From Bacteroidales bacterium (GTDB lineage: Bacteria > Bacteroidota > Bacteroidia > Bacteroidales > Azobacteroidaceae), in the NCBI GenBank assembly GCA_020860885.1, contig JAJBTS010000409.1, positions 1 to 9,330 of the forward strand: DNA of 9,330 bases, written 5' to 3'. Below are positions 1 to 6,061 of this stretch, piece by piece. The position numbers and the translations under genes are program-made. The notes under the pieces were generated by a model. That model saw nothing but the letters and a program-made list of their open reading frames with translations. It ran no database searches and had not been told where the DNA came from. Within the stretch, counting starts at the first letter, position 1. Each line of letters starts with the position of its first letter.

Positions 1-67
1 ATTTCTCTGTCACTTTCCTCTTTTCCTCTTGTCTACTTTCTTCTGTTTTTTTCTTTATTTTTCACAA

Positions 68-87
68 AATATGTTATTAAACATATT
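68..87. repeat. 8-bp inverted repeat upstream of hflX
   Basis: AATATGTT at 68-75 is the exact reverse complement of AACATATT at 80-87, with a 4-base ATTA spacer. It lies about 35 bases upstream of the candidate -7 box of hflX, so it could be an operator half-site pair or a weak hairpin. There is no T tract directly after it on the + strand. The role is unknown, and AT-rich palindromes of this size can arise by chance. Confidence 0.35.
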
Positions 88-97
88 CTTCTGAATA

Positions 98-129
98 TTA
101 GCCTTATTCCTTGAAAAGTATTAATTTTG
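98..129 (+). promoter_or_regulatory. Candidate Bacteroidetes-type promoter of hflX
   Basis: TAATTTTG at 122-129 fits the Bacteroidetes -7 consensus TAnnTTTG. The expected -33 TTTG is only partly matched by TTAG at 98-101, 20 bases upstream of the -7 box. Transcription would start near 135, leaving a leader of about 25 bases before the ATG at 161. The -7 match is seen directly; promoter activity is inferred. Confidence 0.45.
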
Positions 130-160
130 TAGTTCTATATTAAACGATTGAAAAATTTGA

Positions 161-1390
161 ATGAAAGAATTTATACTTACTGAAACTCAAACGGAAAATG
201 CAGTGCTGGTGGGGTTAATCACCCCCGAACAGAACGAAGCGAGATCTCAGGAGTATCTGGACGAACTGGATTTCCTGGCGAGTACGGCGGGAATAAAAGC
301 TACCAAACGGTTTACCCAGCGGCTCGACTATCCTCATCCTGTTACTTTTGTGGGTTCGGGCAAGCTTCAGGAGATAAAAGCATATACCGAAGACGAAGAA
401 AATGAGATCAGTATGGTTATTTTTGATGATGAATTGTCGCCCAAACAATTGCGGAATCTGGAAGCGGAACTGAAAGTCAAGATCATGGATCGTACCAGCC
501 TTATCCTGGATATCTTTGCCGGACGGGCACAAACAGCTCATGCGAAAACGCAGGTGGAACTGGCTCAGTACAATTATATGCTTCCCCGCCTGAAGCGTTT
601 GTGGACTCACCTCGAGCGCCAGAGCGGAGGCGGTAGCGGCGGATTCCGGATGCGTGGTCCCGGTGAAACACAGTTGGAAACCGACCGCCGTATCATCCTC
701 AACAAGATAACCAAACTGAAAGAAGACCTGAAAGAGATAGATAAACAAAAAGCCAATCAACGAAAAAACAGAGGCAAACTGGTGCGGGTGGCACTCGTCG
801 GATATACGAACGTTGGTAAATCGACCCTGATGAACCTCTTGAGTAAATCGGATGTTTTTGCTGAAGATAAACTTTTTGCAACCCTGGATACCACAGTGCG
901 TAAAGTGACCATCGATAATCTGGCTTTCCTGCTTTCCGATACCGTAGGTTTTATCCGTAAATTACCCACAGAACTGATCGAATCGTTCAAATCGACCCTC
1001 GATGAGGTGCGGGAAGCGGATCTTTTGGTACATGTGGTGGATATCTCTCATCCGGCTTTTGAAGAACAACTGGATGTGGTTACTAAAACGCTCAGCGATA
1101 TTACCCAGGAAAATAAACCTACTCTGATTGTTTTTAACAAAATCGATGCTTTTTCGTACGTGGAAAAAGAAGAGGACGATCTTACTCCTAAAACCAAAGA
1201 GAATATTTCACTCGAAGAGTTGAAAAAGACCTGGATGAGCAAGCTGAATGAGAATTGTATTTTTATTTCCGCTAAAAACAAACAGAATATAGAGGAACTG
1301 AAAGAATTGTTGTATTCGAAAGTGAAAGAGATCCATGTACAGCGATTCCCTTACAACGATTTCCTTTACCAGGATTACAGTGAACAGTGA
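161..1390 (+). CDS. hflX: GTPase HflX (ribosome-associated)
   Basis: HflX is a cytoplasmic translational GTPase-family protein that binds the 50S subunit and, in characterised bacteria, splits or rescues stalled ribosomes under stress. The 409-residue product shows the full architecture. The N-terminal HflX domain covers about 15-125, with the glycine-rich GSGKL at 65-69. A linker helix region contains the family signature GPGETQLETDRR at 166-177. The G domain runs from about 207 to 390, with G1 GYTNVGKST at 214-222, the switch I threonines around 241-245, G3 DTVG at 260-263, G4 NKID at 326-329 and G5 SAK at 370-372. All nucleotide-binding motifs look intact and the length is normal (E. coli HflX is about 426 residues). 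The ATG at 161 suits the alignment and follows an A-rich leader. The last residues (SEQ) and the stop are encoded by the start of the downstream heptad repeat, so the extreme C-terminus may be repeat-derived. It is probably transcribed alone. Confidence 0.97.
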   Translation: MKEFILTETQTENAVLVGLITPEQNEARSQEYLDELDFLASTAGIKATKRFTQRLDYPHPVTFVGSGKLQEIKAYTEDEENEISMVIFDDELSPKQLRNLEAELKVKIMDRTSLILDIFAGRAQTAHAKTQVELAQYNYMLPRLKRLWTHLERQSGGGSGGFRMRGPGETQLETDRRIILNKITKLKEDLKEIDKQKANQRKNRGKLVRVALVGYTNVGKSTLMNLLSKSDVFAEDKLFATLDTTVRKVTIDNLAFLLSDTVGFIRKLPTELIESFKSTLDEVREADLLVHVVDISHPAFEEQLDVVTKTLSDITQENKPTLIVFNKIDAFSYVEKEEDDLTPKTKENISLEELKKTWMSKLNENCIFISAKNKQNIEELKELLYSKVKEIHVQRFPYNDFLYQDYSEQ

Positions 1391-1550
1391 ACAGTCACCA
1401 GTAATCAGTTACACAGTGAACAATAAATAGTATATATAAATAATGAACAGGAACAGTTATCGGTAAGCAATGATCAGTAAGCAGTAAATAATGACGGTTT
1501 TTTAACTGATCACTGTTTACTGATCACTGTTTACTGGTGACTGTTATCTG
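1378..1550. repeat. Period-7 CAGTnnn repeat in opposed orientations
   Basis: CAGT recurs every 7 bases at 1378, 1385, 1392, 1399 and 1406, then at 1414 with one extra base, with decayed units CAAT (1421) and TAGT (1428). A second run has units at 1454, 1461 (CGGT), 1468 (CAAT), 1475 and 1482. The complementary ACTG then recurs every 7 bases at 1505, 1512, 1519, 1526, 1533 and 1540, with a decayed unit at 1547. The opposed runs give a perfect 15-bp inverted repeat (1390-1404 with 1531-1545) and a nested 10-bp one (1471-1480 with 1517-1526). The RNA could fold into a long hairpin between hflX and the fumarase gene. It may act as a transcript end or attenuator, or may simply be an expanding intergenic repeat. 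It overlaps the 3' end of hflX. Confidence 0.85.
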
Positions 1551-1566
1551 AAATAATAGAAATAAC

Positions 1567-3186
1567 ATGGCTACACCCCCTTTTAAGTATCAGGAACCTT
1601 TCCCAATGGGAAAAGATACTACAGAGTATTATTTATTAACTACGGAAGGTATCTCTACATCGTCTTTCGAAGGAAATGAGATCCTGAAAGTAGAACCCGA
1701 AGTGTTAACGAAACTGGCGAATGCCTGTTTCCACGATTGTGCTTTTTTCCTGCGTCCTGCCCATCAAAAGCAGGTTTCGGCTATCCTTGCCGACCCGGAA
1801 GCCAGCGAAAACGATAAGTTCGTTGCGCTGACGATGTTACGGAACGCGGAAGTATCGGCAAAAGGCGTTCTTCCTTTCTGCCAGGATACCGGTACGGCTA
1901 CTATCATTGCCAAGAAAGGACAACAGGTATGGACGGGCGGCGGCGATGAAGAGGCTTTGTCCAAAGGGGTTTACAAAACCTATACGGAAGAGAATCTTCG
2001 TTATTCCCAAACCATCGCTCTCGATATGTATACCGAGAAGAATACCGGAACCAATCTTCCGGCTCAGATCGATATTCAGGCAATAGACGGTAACGAATAC
2101 AAATTCTTATGTATCGCTAAAGGTGGAGGCTCCGCCAACAAGACTTACCTCTTCCAGGAAACGAAAGCTTTGCTGAATCCGGAATCTCTGGAGAAATTCC
2201 TGATCGAGAAAATGAAAACACTGGGTACGGCGGCTTGTCCTCCTTACCATATTGCTTTTGTGATCGGAGGAACTTCGGCGGACGCTTGCCTTAAAACAGT
2301 TAAACTGGCTTCTACTAAATATTACGACGGTCTGCCGACGGAAGGCAATGAAGGAGGTCAGGCTTTCCGCGATGTGGAACTGGAAGCTAAAATGCTGAAA
2401 GCGGCTCATGAAATAGGCCTGGGCGCTCAGTTCGGAGGAAAGTACCTGGCTCATGATATACGTATCGTACGTCTGCCTCGGCATGGTGCTTCCTGCCCGG
2501 TGGGTATGGCGGTTTCCTGTTCTGCCGACCGTAACATCAAAGCGAAAATAAATAAAGACGGAGTTTGGATCGAAAAGCTGGAAACCCATCCGGCTCAGTA
2601 CATTCCGGAAGAATATCGCAAAGCAGGAGAAGGTGAAGTGGTGAAGATAGATCTGAACCGTCCCATGAAAGAGATCCTGACAGAACTGACCAAATATCCC
2701 GTGGCTACCCGTTTGTCTTTGTATGGAACTATAGTAGTAGGCCGAGATATTGCCCATGCCAAACTGAAAGAGCTGCTGGATAAAGGGGAAGATTTGCCTC
2801 AGTACATCAAAGATCATCCGATCTATTATGCCGGTCCGGCTAAAACGCCTCAGGGTATGGCTTGCGGATCTATGGGACCGACAACTGCAGGCCGTATGGA
2901 TTCGTATGTGGATCTTTTCCAGTCTCATGGCGGCAGCATGGTTATGCTGGCAAAAGGAAACAGAAGCCAGCAGGTGACCGATGCCTGTCAAAAACACGGC
3001 GGTTTTTATCTGGGATCTATCGGTGGCCCGGCAGCTATCCTTGCTCAGGATAATATCAAAAGCATCGAATGCCTTGCTTATCCGGAATTGGGTATGGAAG
3101 CTATCTGGAAAATTGAAGTCGAAGATTTCCCTGCATTCATCCTCGTAGATGATAAAGGAAATGACTTCTTCAAACAACTTAAATAA
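1567..3186 (+). CDS. fumA: Fumarate hydratase, class I ([4Fe-4S], single chain)
   Basis: This enzyme reversibly hydrates fumarate to (S)-malate in the cytoplasm. In anaerobic Bacteroidetes it mostly works in the reductive direction, from oxaloacetate and malate to fumarate, ahead of fumarate reductase. The 539-residue protein is a class I fumarase with the alpha-type domain (about 45-330) and the beta-type C-terminal domain (about 355-535) fused in one chain, as in E. coli FumA/FumB (548 residues). The three expected cluster cysteines are present in their motifs: C105 (LPFCQDTGT), C224 ([10 protein letters not shown]) and C318 (AVSCSADRN), the same positions I recall for E. coli FumA. The beta domain carries [12 protein letters not shown] at 434-445. 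The cluster makes the enzyme oxygen-sensitive, consistent with an anaerobe. The ATG at 1567 follows an A-rich leader without a clear Shine-Dalgarno. No good -7/-33 promoter was found in the repeat-filled upstream spacer. The fumA symbol is by family similarity; fumB would serve equally. Confidence 0.97.
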   Translation: MATPPFKYQEPFPMGKDTTEYYLLTTEGISTSSFEGNEILKVEPEVLTKLANACFHDCAFFLRPAHQKQVSAILADPEASENDKFVALTMLRNAEVSAKGVLPFCQDTGTATIIAKKGQQVWTGGGDEEALSKGVYKTYTEENLRYSQTIALDMYTEKNTGTNLPAQIDIQAIDGNEYKFLCIAKGGGSANKTYLFQETKALLNPESLEKFLIEKMKTLGTAACPPYHIAFVIGGTSADACLKTVKLASTKYYDGLPTEGNEGGQAFRDVELEAKMLKAAHEIGLGAQFGGKYLAHDIRIVRLPRHGASCPVGMAVSCSADRNIKAKINKDGVWIEKLETHPAQYIPEEYRKAGEGEVVKIDLNRPMKEILTELTKYPVATRLSLYGTIVVGRDIAHAKLKELLDKGEDLPQYIKDHPIYYAGPAKTPQGMACGSMGPTTAGRMDSYVDLFQSHGGSMVMLAKGNRSQQVTDACQKHGGFYLGSIGGPAAILAQDNIKSIECLAYPELGMEAIWKIEVEDFPAFILVDDKGNDFFKQLK

Positions 3187-3288
3187 TCTGTTATGAGAGT
3201 GTGTCCGGAATGAACTCTTAACCTAGATACTCTGGAGAGTGTTTCTTGAGATATTGAGTATCACTGGAAAGCTGTCTGAATAGAACTT

Positions 3289-3366
3289 TTTAACCCCTAA
3301 ATCCCCTAAAGGGGACTTGTGAATCATTGAATATCAGTAGCCCCCTTCAGGGGGTTGGGGGCTAAA
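3289..3366. repeat. GC-rich paired palindromes
   Basis: CCCCTAAAGGGG at 3303-3314 and CCCCCTTCAGGGGG at 3341-3354 are each near-perfect hairpins. The larger blocks around them (from TAACCCCTAAAT at 3291 and ending GGGGGCTAAA at 3366) are imperfect inverted copies of each other. AGCCCCC at 3339-3345 also pairs with GGGGGCT at 3357-3363. They stand out sharply from the AT-rich spacer. Similar C-run/G-run palindromes are common between genes in Bacteroidetes, as far as I recall. A related motif occurs at 4870-4898. Confidence 0.65.
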
Positions 3367-3368
3367 CA

Positions 3369-3398
3369 AAGAGGTTTTTCATTTTTTGGAAACCTCTT
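3369..3398. repeat. 9-bp stem-loop
   Basis: AAGAGGTTT at 3369-3377 pairs perfectly with AAACCTCTT at 3390-3398 across a 12-base, T-rich loop. A G-rich stretch follows rather than a T tract, so it is not a standard + strand terminator. It lies inside the proposed MITE-like interval, about 55 bases before the phosphoesterase start. Confidence 0.5.
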
Positions 3399-3453
3399 GG
3401 GGTAATAAGTGAAGTATTTATTTTCCGAATATACTCTCATAAAATGAAATATC

Positions 3454-4611
3454 ATGAAAACGAACATCTTACTTCTTCTTCTCTTTGTTTCCCTTTCTGC
3501 TTTAGGAAACGAAAACTTGAAAGTTACCCACGGTCCTTATCTGCAAAATCTGGGAGAAAATGAGGCTACTATAATCTGGAAAACAAATAAGGAGGCAATT
3601 TCCTGGGTAGAGATCGCTCCCGACGACGGAAGCCATTTTTATGCGGAAGAACGTCCGAAGTATTTTGCGACTACTCTGGGTATCAAAAAGATTGATACTC
3701 TTCATACGGTTACCATTCCCGGACTCGGGAAAGCCACTTCTTACCGTTACCGAATCTATTCCCGCGAAGTATTGGAGAATAATGTTTATAATACCAAAAT
3801 GGGAAATATTGTAGCCAATAATGTTTATTCGGCGGATCCTTACCGTTTCAAAACTTTGGATGCTTCGAAAGGTCAGGTTTCTTTGGCTGTGGTAAACGAT
3901 ATTCATACCGATAATGAGAAACTTACCGCTTTGCTCGGGCAGGTGAAGTTGGACGAACTGGATTTTGTGGTATTCAATGGGGATATGGTGCACCAGATCC
4001 GTTCGGAGCAGACTTTATGGGATGCTTATATGGATACGGCGGTTAAACTGTTTGCCAAAAGAATTCCTTTCTTTCATTCGAGGGGGAATCATGAAACACG
4101 GGGCGCTTTTGCCACCCATTATATGGATTATTTCCCTACTTCTACCGGAATGCCTTATTACGGTTTCCGTGCCGGGCCTGCTTATTTCCTCGTAATAGAC
4201 AGTGCGGAAGATAAACCGGACAGCGATATCGAATACGGAGGATTTGCCGCTTTCGACGAATACCGTGAGAAAGAGGTGGAATGGCTCAAAGAAGTCGTAC
4301 ACTCGGAAGAGTTCAAAAAGGCTCCGGTAAAGATCGTATTCATTCATATTCCTATATTTACTTCTACCTGGCATGGAACTCGGGAAGCAGAACGCTTGTT
4401 CTATCCGATACTGAATGAAGCCGGAATCGACCTTATGTTGAGCGGGCACACTCATCGTCATTCGTATCTGCCTGTAGGAGAGAAAGGAAATACCTTTCCG
4501 GTATTGGTAAACTCAAACAAAGATATTGTCGACATAAAGGTTTTCGGAGATAAGATATCTCTTAAAGTAATTGGGCAGGATGGGAAAATAGTCCAAAAAC
4601 TGGATTTCTAA
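3454..4611 (+). CDS. Secreted metallophosphoesterase, purple-acid-phosphatase-like
   Basis: This is an exported calcineurin-like phosphoesterase that probably hydrolyses phosphomonoesters or diesters in the periplasm or at the cell surface; the substrate is unknown. Residues 1-18 form a signal peptide (a lysine, then LLLLLFVSLSALG), likely cut by signal peptidase I. Residues 24-134 resemble the fibronectin-like N-terminal domain of purple acid phosphatases (HGPYLQNLGENEATIIWKT near the start). The catalytic domain runs from about 142 to 360, with all metal-site motifs visible: DIH at 149-151, GD at 176-177, GNHE at 211-214, H298 in IHIP and GHTH at 331-334. The 385-residue length is normal. 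The ATG at 3454 gives the complete signal peptide; the ATG at 3444 is in another frame. A strong terminator follows 18 bases after the stop, so this is the end of its transcript. No convincing promoter box was found in the palindrome-rich spacer. Confidence 0.93.
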   Translation: MKTNILLLLLFVSLSALGNENLKVTHGPYLQNLGENEATIIWKTNKEAISWVEIAPDDGSHFYAEERPKYFATTLGIKKIDTLHTVTIPGLGKATSYRYRIYSREVLENNVYNTKMGNIVANNVYSADPYRFKTLDASKGQVSLAVVNDIHTDNEKLTALLGQVKLDELDFVVFNGDMVHQIRSEQTLWDAYMDTAVKLFAKRIPFFHSRGNHETRGAFATHYMDYFPTSTGMPYYGFRAGPAYFLVIDSAEDKPDSDIEYGGFAAFDEYREKEVEWLKEVVHSEEFKKAPVKIVFIHIPIFTSTWHGTREAERLFYPILNEAGIDLMLSGHTHRHSYLPVGEKGNTFPVLVNSNKDIVDIKVFGDKISLKVIGQDGKIVQKLDF

Positions 4612-4629
4612 GAAAAGAATATTTTAAGG

Positions 4630-4664
4630 AAGGCGCATCTAAGACTTATAGGTGTGCCTTTTTT
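4630..4664 (+). terminator. Intrinsic terminator after the phosphoesterase
   Basis: AAGGCGCATCT at 4630-4640 pairs with AGGTGTGCCTT at 4650-4660 as an 11-bp RNA stem with two G-U pairs and a 9-base loop. A T run to 4664 follows at once. It lies 18 bases after the upstream stop codon. This is the clearest terminator in the window. Confidence 0.85.
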
Positions 4665-4709
4665 ATATAGTGTGGTAAAATAGTGGAATACTGCTTCCTG
4701 TAGACTGAA

Positions 4710-4774
4710 AATTTTCGCACGTCCCATTTTTTTAAATCGTGGTCGCATTTGAAAAAATGGGACGTGCGAAAATT
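4710..4774. repeat. 27-bp inverted repeat with 11-base spacer
   Basis: The arm at 4710-4736 (AATTTTCGCACGTCCC, then a T run and AAA) is the reverse complement of 4748-4774 with one mismatch in 27. The spacer is 4737-4747. The resulting stem is far longer than an intrinsic terminator and has no T tract after it on the + strand. TTCCGGAA at 4773-4780 overlaps the right arm, the same palindrome found in the array at 4951-5046. It is probably a dispersed intergenic repeat or a short mobile unit; the copy number cannot be judged from one window. Confidence 0.8.
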
Positions 4775-4786
4775 CCGGAACTCCTG

Positions 4787-4808
4787 CATCTTCTTCATCT
4801 TCTTCATC
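4787..4808. repeat. 9-bp tandem repeat CATCTTCTT
   Basis: CATCTTCTT occurs at 4787-4795 and 4796-4804, with a partial third unit CATC at 4805-4808. It is a short microsatellite just after the 27-bp inverted repeat. No function is apparent. Confidence 0.6.
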
Positions 4809-4869
4809 CATAGAGGAGGTAATTACCTAATGTATTTTTAAAAGAAAAATAAAAGCGGTTCACCATCTT

Positions 4870-4898
4870 CCCCATTTTTCAAAAGGGGGCTAAGGGGG
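4870..4898. repeat. GC-rich repeat fragment
   Basis: CCCC at 4870-4873, GGGGG at 4885-4889 and GGGGG at 4894-4898 form an imperfect palindrome. The AGGGGGCTAAGGGGG pattern resembles the element at 3339-3363. It is followed by a nearly pure pyrimidine tract at 4901-4944 with only three A. No gene is supported here. Confidence 0.5.
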
Positions 4899-4950
4899 TA
4901 TTCTTTTTTATTTTCTTTTCTTTTTCTTTTCTTTACTTTACTTTGTGGTG

Positions 4951-5046
4951 ATTCTTCCGGAATTTTTGCACATTCTTCCGGAAAAAGTCGACATTCTTCC
5001 GGAGTTTTTTGAGATTCTTCCGGAAGAATCTTTATTTTTTCCGGAA
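4951..5046. repeat. Five palindromic units at exact 21-bp period
   Basis: ATTCTTCCGGA starts at 4951, 4972, 4993 and 5014, and a variant (TTTTTTCCGGA) starts at 5035, so the period is exactly 21 bases across five units. Each unit carries a TTCCGGAA-type palindrome at 4955, 4976, 4997 (last base G), 5018 and 5039. The 10 bases between conserved blocks differ in sequence but not in length. Unit 4 extends to a perfect 20-bp palindrome at 5012-5031 (AGATTCTTCC and its complement). The 21-bp spacing is two helical turns, placing all sites on one face of the DNA, as expected for an array bound by a dimeric protein. The array lies 60 bases upstream of a candidate -7 box. A simple tandem duplication is the alternative. 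Confidence 0.85.
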
Positions 5047-5278
5047 AATCTGGTATCGTGAATATTCTTCTTTGGAAAAAAGTAGCAGATGTAAAGATGT
5101 TTTTTTACATTTGTAACACAAAAAAACTAACCTGAAAATATATTTCCGGTTTCTGATCGTTTGTAAAATGTAGTACCAATACTTTAATATAAACTCTTAA
5201 CTGTGTTCATGCGAATGTATTCAAATCTATCCTGTGAGATTTTCACCAATTCTTTATTATTCTAATACCTATAAAACT
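5047..5278 (+). other. AT-rich leader of the ComEA-like unit
   Basis: This 232-base AT-rich stretch holds the promoter-like box at 5106-5113 and no convincing gene, tRNA or known riboswitch. If transcription starts near 5120, the mRNA leader would be about 160 bases, long enough for regulation. I recognise no conserved RNA fold in it. Confidence 0.4.
5106..5113 (+). promoter_or_regulatory. Candidate -7 box for the ComEA-like unit
   Basis: TACATTTG is an exact match to the Bacteroidetes -7 consensus TAnnTTTG. The expected -33 TTTG is not well placed: the nearest TTTG, at 5071-5074, is 31 bases upstream. The box lies within a near-palindrome, TTACA..TGTAA at 5105-5116, that could bind a regulator, and downstream of the 21-bp palindrome array. 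It would drive the ComEA-like gene and probably the two genes after it. Confidence 0.45.
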
Positions 5279-6023
5279 ATGTGGCGCGATTTTTTTTTAT
5301 TTTTCCAAACGTGAGCGGCAAGGTATTTTGGTCTTGCTGGTATTCATCGGAGGTATTTTACTCGGTAAGTATTTTTTTACTCCGGAGATACCTGAACCTC
5401 TCGCAGAACAGGAATTTGCGGAAGATACACTGATTGTACAAACGCCAGGAAGTATAACAACGGAGTATAACACCCCAGCGTATGTTTCAAATAAACTACC
5501 GGTGATAAAGCAGACAAAAGAAGCTGACTTTAAACCTGAAAAACGGCGGTATTATGTTCATGCAAAAGATACGCTGGTACGGCCTGTCCGGAATGATTAT
5601 CCCAGAACAAAGAAGATGGAAGCCGGAGAAGTGATTGAATTAAATTCTGCCGATACTACGGAATTGAAAAAAATACCCGGGATAGGTTCGGGTTATGCCC
5701 GTAGAATTGTTAATTACAGGAACATACTGGGAGGTTTTTACCGGATGGAACAATTGCAGGAAGTCTATGGAATGCATGAGGAATTGTACGAAATGATAAT
5801 TCCTTTTATAAAAATCGAGACAGATAAAATAAATAAAATTTCTATAAATACATTATCTTTGGATCAACTCAGAGCTCACCCTTATATCAATTTTTATCAG
5901 GCTAAAATAATCATAGACATACGGAAAAGGAATGGGAGGCTCCGGAATATAGATGAATTAAAGTTGCTGGAAGAGTTTACGGAAGAAGATCTGCTAAGGT
6001 TGGCACCGTATTTGTTCTTTTGA
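5279..6023 (+). CDS. ComEA-like helix-hairpin-helix membrane protein, 5' frameshift at T9
   Basis: This is an inner-membrane-anchored protein with two periplasmic helix-hairpin-helix (HhH) units, resembling the ComEA DNA receptor of natural transformation. The uninterrupted frame covers 5328-6023, but it has only a TTG there and starts in the middle of the membrane helix. The natural start is the ATG at 5279. From it the frame reads MWRDFF, enters a run of nine T (5290-5298), and stops at TGA 5312-5314 after 11 residues. With eight T it would read MWRDFFYFSKRERQGIL and join the long frame, giving 247 residues and a basic cytoplasmic tail typical of the Bacteroidetes family as I recall it. Numbered that way, the membrane segment is about 16-30, HhH unit 1 is about 119-166 (IPGIG at 132-136) and HhH unit 2 is about 187-245. 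The run could be a phase-variable switch, a site of polymerase slippage, a real inactivating mutation or a sequencing error. The next gene starts 38 bases downstream. Confidence 0.82.
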
Positions 6024-6061
6024 AAAATGGAATTATAGAATTAGAAATTACCTCATTAAAA

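Larger units (their letters stand above)
3191..3442. mobile_element. MITE-like element with 20-bp imperfect terminal inverted repeats
   Basis: The 20 bases at 3191-3210 (starting TTATGAGAGT, ending CGGAA) match the reverse complement of 3423-3442 at 17 of 20 positions, and the outer 10 bases match perfectly. The 252-bp interval has no plausible gene and is full of shorter palindromes: ACTC/GAGT at 3229-3240, GATACTC/GAGTATC at 3226-3262, a GC-rich block at 3289-3366, and a 9-bp stem at 3369-3398. It fills nearly the whole spacer between the fumarase and the phosphoesterase genes. I see no clear target-site duplication. It could be a degenerate non-autonomous transposable element or a long-range RNA stem; the mobile reading is an inference. 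Confidence 0.45.

Noticed and set aside
1..114. Tail of an upstream coding region in frame 1
   Set aside because: The frame is open to a TGA at 112-114 but the translation is low-complexity and hydrophobic from a pyrimidine-rich tract, with no family match.
2107..3177. 356-codon open frame on the minus strand opposite the fumarase gene
   Set aside because: It lies wholly antisense to a clearly conserved enzyme, has no recognisable domain, and follows from codon bias of the sense gene.
3229..3248. Terminator after the fumarase gene
   Set aside because: The stem is only about 4-5 bp (ACTC/GAGT) and the following T run is interrupted; too weak to call.
4608..4811. 67-codon minus-strand frame starting MDEEDEED
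   Set aside because: Its coding content comes from the CATCTTCTT microsatellite, the 27-bp inverted repeat and the terminator read backwards; no independent gene signal.
4951..5046. CRISPR-like array
   Set aside because: The repeated block is only about 11 bases with about 10-base gaps, too short for repeats and spacers, and there are no cas genes nearby.
5209..5265. 18-codon + strand frame (MRMYSNLSCEIF...) before the ComEA-like gene as a leader peptide
   Set aside because: It is short, has no ribosome site or regulatory hairpin, and is within chance expectation for AT-rich DNA.
6020..6061. TTG at 6020 as the start of the VIT-vWA gene, overlapping the ComEA-like stop
   Set aside because: It would add 14 polar residues before a clean signal peptide that begins at ATG 6062 or 6071.
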